Assembly: GCA_021163005.1 (NCBI GenBank)
Contig: JAGGXP010000016.1
Location: 1 to 41,267 of the forward strand
Origin: Candidatus Aenigmatarchaeota archaeon
Lineage (GTDB): Archaea; Aenigmatarchaeota; Aenigmatarchaeia; QMZP01; JAFGSV01
DNA length: 41,267 nt
Direction of reading: 5' to 3'
Position numbers and translations under genes: made by a program. Positions within the stretch are counted from its first letter, which is position 1; the number at the start of each line of letters is the position of its first letter. The notes beneath the pieces were generated by a model that saw nothing but the letters and a program-made list of their open reading frames with translations, was not told the origin of the DNA and did no database searches. Positions 8,466-15,673 of this stretch are shown here, one piece after another.

Positions 8466-9446
8466 ATGGCCGGCAAAACTCCCGAAGATGCTGATCAAGA
8501 CTTTTCTGTTATACTCGGAACAAGGAAATCCGGGAGCGAAAAAAAAGGCAGGCAACCGGCTGCACCGGCAAAGCCGAAAGAGCTGCCAAAGAACATATTA
8601 AAGCCTGAAAAGAAGATGATGACACTCGAGGAGCTCCTCGGAAAAAAGGAGGAGCTTGAGATTTTCCTGAATTCCATACACGAGGCGCGCAACAACTCGA
8701 AGTTTCCCGCATACAGCTACGAAAAGCTGAAGTCAAAAGCTGAACGCGAGCTTTCGGAAGTAAAGGAGCGCATAAAGGAATCCGCGTATCCTGATGCTAA
8801 GAAGGAGGCCGAGAACGTCAACGCCGACATCGAGGAACTGAAAACATCGATAATGTCAATGAAAAACCGCAGAGTTGTGAAAACTGATTATGAGCAGAGC
8901 CCTGACCCCAAAAACGCGAGCATAGATGAGCTTGAAAAAGAAATTTCCGAGCTTTCCAGAAAACTGGAGACGCTGTACAAGAGGCTCAACGCGAAGATAG
9001 ATGACGTTTCGGTGGAAGAGGACGCGATAATAACCGAGAATGTCAAACAGATAATGGGAGAGATAAAGGCCATAAAGGCCTCGCTCTCGGGATTCGTCAA
9101 AAAGGCGGAACTCAAGGACATATTAATCAGGTCTCCCGCAGCAATCAAGCATGCCGGAAGGGCTCCGGCGGCGCGTCGAATGAAACCAATTCCAAGGCAC
9201 GTGGTAAGAATAAGGGACCTTTCAAAGCACAAGGGAAGGGATGTTATGCTTGACTGCACAATAATACCGTTCAAGTTCCTCAAGAAGGGCAAAACCCAGA
9301 TTTACTGGTACAAGATACTTGACGGCAGCGGAAGGAGCATTCTGACAAGCTACAGTAAAATAAAGCCGGAGAAGGCGAAGATTATAGGCAGCGTGCGGAA
9401 AACCAAAGACGGCTCGTTATATGTTCTCTTCAGGGAGCTGGCCTAA
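8466..9446 (+). CDS. Coiled-coil protein with C-terminal OB-fold-like domain
   Basis: This 326-residue protein has a Pro/Lys-rich N-terminus and a long heptad-containing Glu/Lys-rich coiled coil (about residues 45-220). A basic hinge with several Arg residues follows, then a C-terminal beta domain of about 80 residues (VRIRDLSKHKGRDVMLDCTI ... LYVLFREL) that looks like a single-strand nucleic-acid-binding OB fold. I do not recognise the family. A TTG at 8427 would extend it, but ATG 8466 is about 27 nt from the TATA-like CATTTTTATC at 8433, so it is preferred. It lies just upstream of rqcH on the same strand. Confidence 0.75.
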   Translation: MAGKTPEDADQDFSVILGTRKSGSEKKGRQPAAPAKPKELPKNILKPEKKMMTLEELLGKKEELEIFLNSIHEARNNSKFPAYSYEKLKSKAERELSEVKERIKESAYPDAKKEAENVNADIEELKTSIMSMKNRRVVKTDYEQSPDPKNASIDELEKEISELSRKLETLYKRLNAKIDDVSVEEDAIITENVKQIMGEIKAIKASLSGFVKKAELKDILIRSPAAIKHAGRAPAARRMKPIPRHVVRIRDLSKHKGRDVMLDCTIIPFKFLKKGKTQIYWYKILDGSGRSILTSYSKIKPEKAKIIGSVRKTKDGSLYVLFRELA

Positions 9447-9484
9447 GCAGGGTTTTTATTTCATGAAAGCCTAATGTATTCATT

Positions 9485-11473
9485 ATGGCAGAGCTGAAAT
9501 CACTTGATTTCCACTTCATTATCAGGGAGCTCAGGGAATCTGTCCTGGGAGGAAAGTTCAGGAAGGTTTACCAGTACGGAACAAAGAGCAACAAATTCCT
9601 TTTCGAGATATACGTTTCCACGAAAGGCAATTTCTGGCTTTACAGCGACTCGGAGAAGATGTTCCTTGCTCAGCAGAAGCAGCAGGCCCCGGAAACCCCT
9701 CCCAATTTCTGCATGTTCCTCAGGAAGCATCTGGCAGGCGCCACCATAAAGGACATACGCCAGCACGGCTTCGACCGCATAATAGAAATAGAGACTGAAA
9801 GCAGCATACTCATATTCGAGTTCGTGCCTCCAGGCAACCTCATACTATGCGACAGGTTCATGAATGTGATAATGCCTCTCAGCATACAGAAATGGAAGGA
9901 CAGGGATATTGTTCCCAAGAGGCCTTACAGGTACCCACCTGAAAATGTAAATCCTTACAACATTTCACTGGAGACATTCAGGAACATCATTTCCAAAGGC
10001 GATGTTGTTGTGTCAACTGTTGCGAGGATGGGCTTCGGCTCTGTCTACGCCAATGAGATATGCGCTCTCTCTGATGTTGAGAAAAACAAACCATGCAGTG
10101 AGCTTTCAAAAGCTGAGGCAGAATCCCTTTACAGCGCCATCAGGAACATGGGAAAGAGGCATCTACAGCCTGTGACATACGAAGACGGCACAGTCTTCCC
10201 GTTCCCATTGATAACAAAGAAGGAGGCTGTAAAAGGCAAGTGGTCTTCATTCTCTGCGCCGCTCAGCGAGATGTTTTCCGAAGAGACAAAACAGGTTGTT
10301 CAGGAGCAGGAAAACAAAGTTGTTGATGAGAAGAAAGGCAAAATCGAAAGGATAATCCAGAGGCAGAAGGCATCTGTTGAAAAGATGAAGGAAAAGAGGC
10401 TTTCAGAAAAGGAGAAGGCTGATACAATATACAGGTTCTACGGAACAGTGGAAGATATATTAAACGGCATACAGAAGGCAAAGGCAGCAGGCATGACATG
10501 GTCTGAGATAAAAGAGCGTGTCAAAAGCGAGCCGACACCTGAAGCTGAATCCATAGTTGACATAAACGAGCACGAGGGAACTGTCAGAGTGGACCTCGGC
10601 GGAAAGGAAATAGAGCTCGACTTCACGAAAAGTGTCGAGGAAAATGCTGCAATGCATTATGAGGATTCCAAAAAGGCCAAGAGCAAGTACGAGGGTGCGG
10701 AGACCGCGATGTCAGAGAAGCAGACAGAGCTGGGCATGATTGAAACCATGCCCCCGGAGAGCACATCTCCTGTAAAAAAGAAGGTGAGAAAACCAAGGAG
10801 AAAGTGGTACGAAAAGTTCAGGTGGTTCATTTCCTCGAAAAAGTTCCTGCTCGTGGCCGGAAAGGATGCCACGACAAACGAAAGGCTTGTGAAGAAGCAC
10901 ACGGATCCGACGGACTGGGTGTTCCACACGGACATACAAGGCTCCGCATTCGTGGTCGTGAAGACAAAGGCTCCCCGCGGCACCAAATTCTCCGGCCTCA
11001 AGGAAGGCGAAAGTGTGCCTCCAGAGGTCATGAAAGAGGCGTCTGAAATCGCCGCAGCCTGCTCGAAGGCGTGGAGCAGGGGGCTGGCTTCAATTGATGT
11101 CTATGCAGTGAGGCCGAATCAGGTTTCGAAAACCCCTCCAAGCGGAATGAACCTGCCCAAAGGCTCGTTCATGATATACGGGGAAAGGCAGTGGTTCAGG
11201 GATGTGGAGACAAAGATTGCCATAGGCGTCATAGTGGACAGGCATCTCCAGAAGGCAGAGGCGATATCCGGGCCCGTCATGGCCATAAGGACATATTGCA
11301 AGTATTTCGTGACCATAAAACCGGGCGATACGCCGGCACCGGAGCTTGCCAGAAAGGTGAAAGAATCCCTGATTTACAAATCAACACCCGAAGACCGGCC
11401 GCTCATAGAGCAGATAAACACAGACGACTTCCAGAAGCTGATACCATCTTCTTCAGGCGTTCTCGTGGGCTAA
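9485..11473 (+). CDS. rqcH: Archaeal RqcH/NEMF (NFACT) ribosome-associated quality control protein
   Basis: NFACT proteins bind stalled large ribosomal subunits and add C-terminal tails (alanine in bacteria) to trapped nascent chains. This 662-residue protein has the NFACT-N domain (1 to about 210). In the motif GFDRIIEIE, Asp97 and Arg98 sit at exactly the positions of the Asp-Arg pair required for tail synthesis in bacterial RqcH. A charged coiled-coil middle (about 270-420) follows, and then the NFACT-R domain (about 440-560) with KWYEKFRWFISS, DWVFHTDIQGSAFVVVK and the GMNLPKGSFMIYGERQW segment. All parts are intact. TTTTTATTT near 9451-9460 is 28 nt upstream of the ATG. The 3' end overlaps the convergent acylphosphatase by 4 nt. 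Confidence 0.94.
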   Translation: MAELKSLDFHFIIRELRESVLGGKFRKVYQYGTKSNKFLFEIYVSTKGNFWLYSDSEKMFLAQQKQQAPETPPNFCMFLRKHLAGATIKDIRQHGFDRIIEIETESSILIFEFVPPGNLILCDRFMNVIMPLSIQKWKDRDIVPKRPYRYPPENVNPYNISLETFRNIISKGDVVVSTVARMGFGSVYANEICALSDVEKNKPCSELSKAEAESLYSAIRNMGKRHLQPVTYEDGTVFPFPLITKKEAVKGKWSSFSAPLSEMFSEETKQVVQEQENKVVDEKKGKIERIIQRQKASVEKMKEKRLSEKEKADTIYRFYGTVEDILNGIQKAKAAGMTWSEIKERVKSEPTPEAESIVDINEHEGTVRVDLGGKEIELDFTKSVEENAAMHYEDSKKAKSKYEGAETAMSEKQTELGMIETMPPESTSPVKKKVRKPRRKWYEKFRWFISSKKFLLVAGKDATTNERLVKKHTDPTDWVFHTDIQGSAFVVVKTKAPRGTKFSGLKEGESVPPEVMKEASEIAAACSKAWSRGLASIDVYAVRPNQVSKTPPSGMNLPKGSFMIYGERQWFRDVETKIAIGVIVDRHLQKAEAISGPVMAIRTYCKYFVTIKPGDTPAPELARKVKESLIYKSTPEDRPLIEQINTDDFQKLIPSSSGVLVG

Positions 11474-11745
11474 TATCGTATCTCGAAAGAAATGAACTCG
11501 TCGGCAAAGCCTTCCTTTTTGACATTTATGCCCGAGACATCAGCCCCGGGAGGGCCCTGCTCGCAGAAACCGACAAGCTCCATGACTTTTGACTCTTCAC
11601 CCTCAAACACGGCTTCAACCTTTCCATTTGGGAGGTTCTTCACATAGCCCCTGACACCGGCAAGTGAGGCCTCGCGCCTTACAGCGTACCTGAAGCCGAC
11701 ACCCTGAACCAGACCGCTCACCGTGACGCGGACCCGTATTTTCAT
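11470..11745 (-). CDS. acyP: Acylphosphatase
   Basis: This 91-residue protein is the usual size of the enzyme that hydrolyses carboxyl-phosphate bonds. The signature GLVQGVGFRYAVRREA contains the phosphate-binding Arg20, and GYVKNLPNGKVEAVFEG contains the catalytic Asn. It shares a compact divergent promoter with lysS, and its last bases overlap the end of rqcH. Confidence 0.95.
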   Translation of the reverse strand: MKIRVRVTVSGLVQGVGFRYAVRREASLAGVRGYVKNLPNGKVEAVFEGEESKVMELVGFCEQGPPGADVSGINVKKEGFADEFISFEIRY

Positions 11746-11763
11746 AACCTGTTTTCAGCAGGG

Positions 11764-11775
11764 TATTTTAAAAAT
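11764..11775. promoter_or_regulatory. Single symmetric TATA box shared by acyP and lysS
   Basis: Only 48 nt separate the two divergent start codons. In the middle lies one near-palindromic run, TATTTTAAAAAT. Its centre is 25 nt from the acyP ATG and 24 nt from the lysS ATG, so one box can serve leaderless transcription in both directions. No second A/T-rich box is present in the gap. Confidence 0.6.
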
Positions 11776-11793
11776 GGGCTGCTATTTTATGTT

Positions 11794-13422
11794 ATGGCTG
11801 AAAATGCGTCCAGATTCTGGGCTGACCAGCTCGCAGAAGAGATAGCCGGGCGAAAGAAGTTCCATTACATTGAAAAGAACATGCCCGAATTTGAAAAATA
11901 TGTCGTCAAGACATCGGCTTCGATATCAGGTGTCCTCCACATCGGCAGGCTCAGCGACACCATAAGGGGCGAAAGCGTCGTCAGGGCCCTTCTGGACCAT
12001 GGAAAGAAGGCTGAGTTCATATGGGTCGCAGAGGACATGGACCCTCTGCGAAAGGTGCCAAAGGGTGTGCCGAAAAGCTACAGCCAGTACATAGGCATGC
12101 CGGTGACAGACATACCCGATCCCACGGGAACGCACAAGAGCTATGCAGAGCTGCACACGGAGAAATACTTCGAGGTTCTGGAAAAGTTCGTTTCCGTTCC
12201 CATGAAAAAATACTCAACAAGGGAGGAATACAAAAAGGGTTCCTTCAAGCCGTTCATAAAAAAGATACTGGAAAACGTGGAGCTTGTAAGAGAAATACAG
12301 AACAAATACAGAAGAGAGCCCCTGCCTGCAGACTGGAGCCCCTGGAAGCCTGTGTGTGATAACTGCGGAAAGATAATAACAACGAATGTTACCGGTTTTG
12401 AGAACGGCAGGGCGATTTACAAGTGCGAGGACTACAAATTTGAAAACAACAAAGCCGAGGGATGCGGATATGAAGGGGCGAATGACCCGATGAAGGGGAA
12501 CGGAAAGCTCGTCTGGAAAGGTGAATGGGCTGCTGAATGGGCGCTCTGGAAGGTATCCAGTGAAGGCGCCGGAAAGGAGTATCAGGTTCCGAATTCAGCG
12601 TGGTGGGTCAACGGCGAGATTGTGGAAAAGGTTCTTGGATTTCCCATGCCTGTTCCCATATTCTACGAGCACATAATGATAGACAATGAAAAGATGTCGG
12701 CAAGCAAGGGCAATATCGTATATCCTGCGGACTGGCTGAAAGTGGCAACACCGGAGCTGCTCAGGTTCTTTTACAACAAAAAGCTCATGAAAACACGCAG
12801 CTTTTCATGGACTGACCTGCCGAACATGTATGATGAATACGACAAGTACGAGCAGGTTTATTTCGGTCTGAGAAAAGAGGAAAACGAAAAGGACACAGAA
12901 CACATGAAGAGGCTTTACGAGATATGCCAGATAAATGCCCCGAAAAAGCCGCCTGTCCAGGTCCCGTTTGACTTCGCCGTAGCAGTTGCGCAGGTAGCAG
13001 GCTCCCAGCTTGAGAAAAAAGGAATCGCTATCCTCCAACGCACCGGCCATGTGAAAAAAGACATCAGCGAAGACGAGGAGAAATACATAAATGAGAGGCT
13101 TGTGCTTGCCAGAAACTGGGCAGAGCTTCACGCTCCGGAGAGATACAGGTTCGAGCTTCAGGAAAAGCCCGGAGTCAAAGCGCCTGAAGATATCAGACCT
13201 GTAATAGACGAAGTAAGGAAGTCCCTCGAGTCAAAGAAAATGAACGAGCAGGAGCTCGTCGACCTGTTTTTCGGCGCATGCAAAAAGCACGGCATCAAGC
13301 CCAAGACATTCTTCCAGACCATGTACAGAATACTCATAAACAAAGACTACGGGCCGAGGCTCGCACCCTTCGTGCTGAGCATAGGGCAGAAGAAGGTTGC
13401 AAAGCTGCTGGCTCAGGCGTGA
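11794..13422 (+). CDS. lysS: Lysyl-tRNA synthetase, class I (archaeal type)
   Basis: This 542-residue enzyme charges tRNA-Lys. Class I LysRS is the form found in most archaea. The HIGH-type motif is GVLHIGRLSD near residues 47-56, the KMSKS-type motif is KMSASKGN, and a Cys-rich zinc insertion (CDNCGK ... CEDYKFENNKAEGCGYEG) lies near 190-230. The C-terminal alpha-helical anticodon-binding cage is complete. The gene converges on the surface protein gene at 13413-14855 with a 10-nt overlap. Confidence 0.96.
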   Translation: MAENASRFWADQLAEEIAGRKKFHYIEKNMPEFEKYVVKTSASISGVLHIGRLSDTIRGESVVRALLDHGKKAEFIWVAEDMDPLRKVPKGVPKSYSQYIGMPVTDIPDPTGTHKSYAELHTEKYFEVLEKFVSVPMKKYSTREEYKKGSFKPFIKKILENVELVREIQNKYRREPLPADWSPWKPVCDNCGKIITTNVTGFENGRAIYKCEDYKFENNKAEGCGYEGANDPMKGNGKLVWKGEWAAEWALWKVSSEGAGKEYQVPNSAWWVNGEIVEKVLGFPMPVPIFYEHIMIDNEKMSASKGNIVYPADWLKVATPELLRFFYNKKLMKTRSFSWTDLPNMYDEYDKYEQVYFGLRKEENEKDTEHMKRLYEICQINAPKKPPVQVPFDFAVAVAQVAGSQLEKKGIAILQRTGHVKKDISEDEEKYINERLVLARNWAELHAPERYRFELQEKPGVKAPEDIRPVIDEVRKSLESKKMNEQELVDLFFGACKKHGIKPKTFFQTMYRILINKDYGPRLAPFVLSIGQKKVAKLLAQA

Positions 13423-14855
13423 CTGCTTTTCTTCTCCTTCAGAGCCTTCAGGCGCATCTCAACCGAGAACTGCTTCTTCTTTATGTCATTCACTATCTCG
13501 TTGAGCTGCTCTTCTGTTATCTTCCTTTTGAAATACCTGTTCATGGCCTCGTTCATCTGGTTCCTGTAATCATCCAGCATCTGGGTTAGGTCGTCCTCGC
13601 TTTCCCTTTTAAGCAGCCCCTTGATACGCCCAGTAATGTAGGTGTATCTGAGCATGAGAACGATGAATATCACCACCAAAACGAGCACCCAGCTGAAGCG
13701 TATTATGACTATATCATCCTTTCCGCTTCCTGCCTGAGTTCCGGAGCCTTCAAGCGGTGTTTCCTTCTTGCTGGGTATCTCGACTTCAAGCGGTGCCAGA
13801 AGATTGGCTGTTATGCCTATGGCGAAATAGGAAAGCCCCGGTGATATCGCCTCGTAGTACACATTGCTGTAATCCTCTGTTATCTTCCTTGTGGGCAGTT
13901 CCCTCCATCCATTTTCGAGCCTGAAAAGCCTGACATCCGAGTAATTTATGCCCTCTGCATCAAGCCACGACCTGCTCACGACAAACTCCAAACCGACATC
14001 CTCTATTTCATTGTCGGTTATCATACTCTTTTCTATTTTAAGGTAGCTGTAAACATTTGTCAGGTTTTCATTCGGAACTTCAGGGGCCTCAGCCCTTTCA
14101 ACCTTTATCTCCAGGTTTCTTGATTGTGTGTTTACAGCCATGTCTATTGTAGTCAGCGGCATCTGCTCCTGACCACCGACATCTATTTTTACAGCCCTGC
14201 CTGCATCAATCACACTTACGTTTATCAGGGAGTATCTGTCTGTCACAGTCTTCTGGATTTCCGGTTTTTCATAAACGTAGCCGAGCGCCCTGCGAAATTC
14301 CGTGTGGCTGCTGTAGTTGAGCCACTCGTCTGTTTTTATGGACCTTATCATTTCCTCTCTGGCAGCTATGTCTTCATTGGACAACATGAAGTCCGTTTGA
14401 TTTTTCACAGGCACGGCAGTAGTCTCATTGGCTGTCATCCCTGTCCCGTTGAGTGACAGAGAAGGTGTCTCGTTCTGTGTCTCGGTAATGTTGTAAAGAT
14501 TTATGTAGGAGCTGAGATTCTGAGCCATCATAAGGCTCGTGCTCTGAAGAGCGTAGAGTTCCGCATCTGTCTTGTTGAAGGGATAAGGCCTTTCCTCAGG
14601 AGGCACATTGAGGTACTCCAGTATCATATCCACCATACGTATATAATTCATGTACAGTGTCCTGAGGTCGTCATAAGTCATGTTGCTGACGTCTGTTTCA
14701 TTGGTGTTGCTGAAGAATGACTCTACATCCAGTGTGCTGTTCTCCGTTTTTGCTTCCCCGGAAGCTGTGGTTGCCGCCAGCATCTGTGCATGGGCTGCAG
14801 CGGCAAAAATTAATATAAAAACGAAAAGTGCAGTAAAGGCTATCCTGCTGTCCAT
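13413..14855 (-). CDS. PGF-pre-PGF-domain membrane-anchored surface protein
   Basis: This 480-residue protein has a signal peptide (FTALFVFILIFAAAAHAQ) and an extracellular part rich in Asn-linked glycosylation sequons. It has a PGF-pre-PGF-like domain with FVVSRSWLDAEGINYSDVRLF, then WRELPT, then ISPGLSYFAIG. One membrane helix (WVLVLVVIFIVLMLRYTYI) and a roughly 80-residue charged cytosolic coiled-coil tail follow. In many archaea this domain precedes a PGF-CTERM anchor; here a permanent membrane helix with a long cytosolic tail replaces it. The same domain and topology recur in the giant protein at 35341-41267. A TATTAATC/TTTATA run lies 20-25 nt upstream of the ATG, overlapping the stop of the preceding gene. 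Confidence 0.82.
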   Translation of the reverse strand: MDSRIAFTALFVFILIFAAAAHAQMLAATTASGEAKTENSTLDVESFFSNTNETDVSNMTYDDLRTLYMNYIRMVDMILEYLNVPPEERPYPFNKTDAELYALQSTSLMMAQNLSSYINLYNITETQNETPSLSLNGTGMTANETTAVPVKNQTDFMLSNEDIAAREEMIRSIKTDEWLNYSSHTEFRRALGYVYEKPEIQKTVTDRYSLINVSVIDAGRAVKIDVGGQEQMPLTTIDMAVNTQSRNLEIKVERAEAPEVPNENLTNVYSYLKIEKSMITDNEIEDVGLEFVVSRSWLDAEGINYSDVRLFRLENGWRELPTRKITEDYSNVYYEAISPGLSYFAIGITANLLAPLEVEIPSKKETPLEGSGTQAGSGKDDIVIIRFSWVLVLVVIFIVLMLRYTYITGRIKGLLKRESEDDLTQMLDDYRNQMNEAMNRYFKRKITEEQLNEIVNDIKKKQFSVEMRLKALKEKKSSHA

Positions 14856-14875
14856 AATAAGATTAATACAGGCTG

Positions 14876-15400
14876 CTATAAATAGAGTTTTGTTGGATGG
14901 AAGTTTCGTATTTCAAGAAATAACTGTCTGCCCACGGACGTCTGGCGGGCTATGCCGAAAAGCGTCCCTTCTTTGTGTGGTATGCTCTTCGGGCTGACCG
15001 CTGTTATGCTGCCAGTTGAATCCGCGAACCTGTGCCAGTGCTCGCCGTTCCTGCTGCTGTTGACCCATTCGAGCGAGCCCTCGACGATTACATGCTGTCC
15101 TGACCACCTTTCAGGTCTTCTGAGAATATCGGAAATTGTTGCAACAGGCAGCGTTGTCTTCCCCCTAATGGGCTGTTGCTCCTCTCTTTCCCCGACAGCT
15201 GGCGCATTGCGCAGAAGAGAGCCGTGCCTCGAGAACCGGATATAGTCTATGTACTTGTTGAGTATCTCTATGTCTTCCTGAAGCGGATGCAGCGGCCTGC
15301 GCTGCCTCCTCTCAAGATATCTGCTCATCTCGAGCCTGCCATCTAATCCTTTCTCCACTTCAGCTATCCTTCTTCCTGCCCTGACGAGCTTGAATACCAT
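14876..15400 (-). CDS. OB-fold-like protein downstream of tRNA-Arg
   Basis: This 174-residue protein has a basic helical N-terminus (residues 1 to about 75), a linker, and a C-terminal OB-like domain (ISDILRRPERWSGQHVIVEG ... GSITAVSPKSIPHKEGT). OB domains of this type bind single-stranded nucleic acid, but I do not recognise the family. The frame stays open to an ATG at 15433, which would place the first codons inside the tRNA-Arg acceptor and T arm; the start is therefore set at ATG 15400 (TTG 15409 is the other option). It begins about 10 nt after the tRNA end with no TATA box of its own, so it is probably co-transcribed with the tRNA. Confidence 0.72.
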   Translation of the reverse strand: MVFKLVRAGRRIAEVEKGLDGRLEMSRYLERRQRRPLHPLQEDIEILNKYIDYIRFSRHGSLLRNAPAVGEREEQQPIRGKTTLPVATISDILRRPERWSGQHVIVEGSLEWVNSSRNGEHWHRFADSTGSITAVSPKSIPHKEGTLFGIARQTSVGRQLFLEIRNFHPTKLYL

Positions 15401-15423
15401 AGCTATCAATGCCCCCGGGGGGA

Positions 15424-15502
15424 TACTCAGCATCTTTTCATTTTTGCGTTAGCGTACTTTCCGGTGCGCGCTTTTCCATGTATGCTTATGGAAAAGGGTG
15501 CC
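15424..15502 (-). other. tRNA-Arg intron 2 (79 nt, T-loop 59/60)
   Basis: The junction has central helix TTCA/TGAG (one T-G pair), 5' bulge AAG (cut AA^G), 3' bulge TAT (cut TA^T), outer helix the T stem, and inner helix GCA/TGC. Removing it restores T loop TTCAAAT. Inside is a 9-bp hairpin CTTTTCCAT/ATGGAAAAG followed by a block (15475-15458) identical over 18 nt to the D-loop intron of tRNA-Gln at 32451-32434. The 5' end is also shared over 13 nt. Confidence 0.88.
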
Positions 15503-15524
15503 TTTGAACCCTCGATCTTCGGCT

Positions 15525-15575
15525 GTCTTCTCTCATAGTTCGCCACAGGCAAACTCGAATCTTCTAGTGCGAGAC
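15525..15575 (-). other. tRNA-Arg intron 1 (51 nt, canonical 37/38 site)
   Basis: The bulge-helix-bulge junction is textbook. The central 4-bp helix is CTTC/GAAG, the 5' bulge TAG (cut TA^G) and the 3' bulge ACA (cut AC^A). The outer helix is GGC/GCC of the anticodon stem and the inner helix is TCTC/GAGA. Inside the intron, GTTTGCC and GGCGAAC form a 7-bp hairpin. An alternative 8-bp hairpin, CTTCTAGT/ACTAGAAG at 15581-15561, would instead hide the anticodon and the 5' cut site. Confidence 0.9.
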
Positions 15576-15637
15576 TAGAAGGCCGACGCCTTATCCAAAC
15601 TAGGCTACGGGGGCCTGTTGTTGATTAATAAGCTTCT

Positions 15638-15648
15638 AAAATTTATAT
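15638..15648. promoter_or_regulatory. Shared TATA-like box of tRNA-Arg (-) and leuS (+)
   Basis: AAAATTTATAT is centred 29 nt from the tRNA-Arg 5' end and 31 nt from the leuS ATG at 15674. It reads as a TATA box on both strands, and no other box of similar quality lies in the 59-nt gap at a suitable distance. The distance also supports leuS starting at 15674 rather than at the upstream in-frame ATG 15647, which lies inside the box. Confidence 0.55.
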
Positions 15649-15673
15649 GTTGCTCACCGAGAATATACTTAAC

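Larger units (their letters stand above)
15410..15614 (-). tRNA. tRNA-Arg(UCU) with two introns (37/38 and T-loop 59/60)
   Basis: Read on the minus strand, three exons (15614-15576, 15524-15503, 15423-15410) join into a 75-nt tRNA. The acceptor GCCCCCG pairs fully with CGGGGGC and is followed by discriminator A. The D stem is GCCT/AGGC, the anticodon stem TCGGC/GCCGA, the anticodon loop CTTCTAA (anticodon TCT at 15579-15577) and the T loop TTCAAAT, which is canonical only after splicing. The T stem GAGGG/CCCCC has one A-C mismatch. No CCA is encoded. Both introns have bulge-helix-bulge junctions. The exon sequence matches the usual archaeal tRNA-Arg(UCU) pattern. The tRNA starts 29 nt from a TATA-like box. 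Confidence 0.92.

Noticed and set aside
15401-15433. ATG 15433 as start of the OB-like protein
   Set aside because: The added codons coincide with the T stem and acceptor strand of tRNA-Arg, which pair perfectly with the 5' end.
15561-15581. The 8-bp hairpin as the true anticodon arm of tRNA-Arg
   Set aside because: Its loop lacks U33 and a purine at 37, and it leaves the D-arm spacing wrong. The 37/38 intron model restores every standard position.
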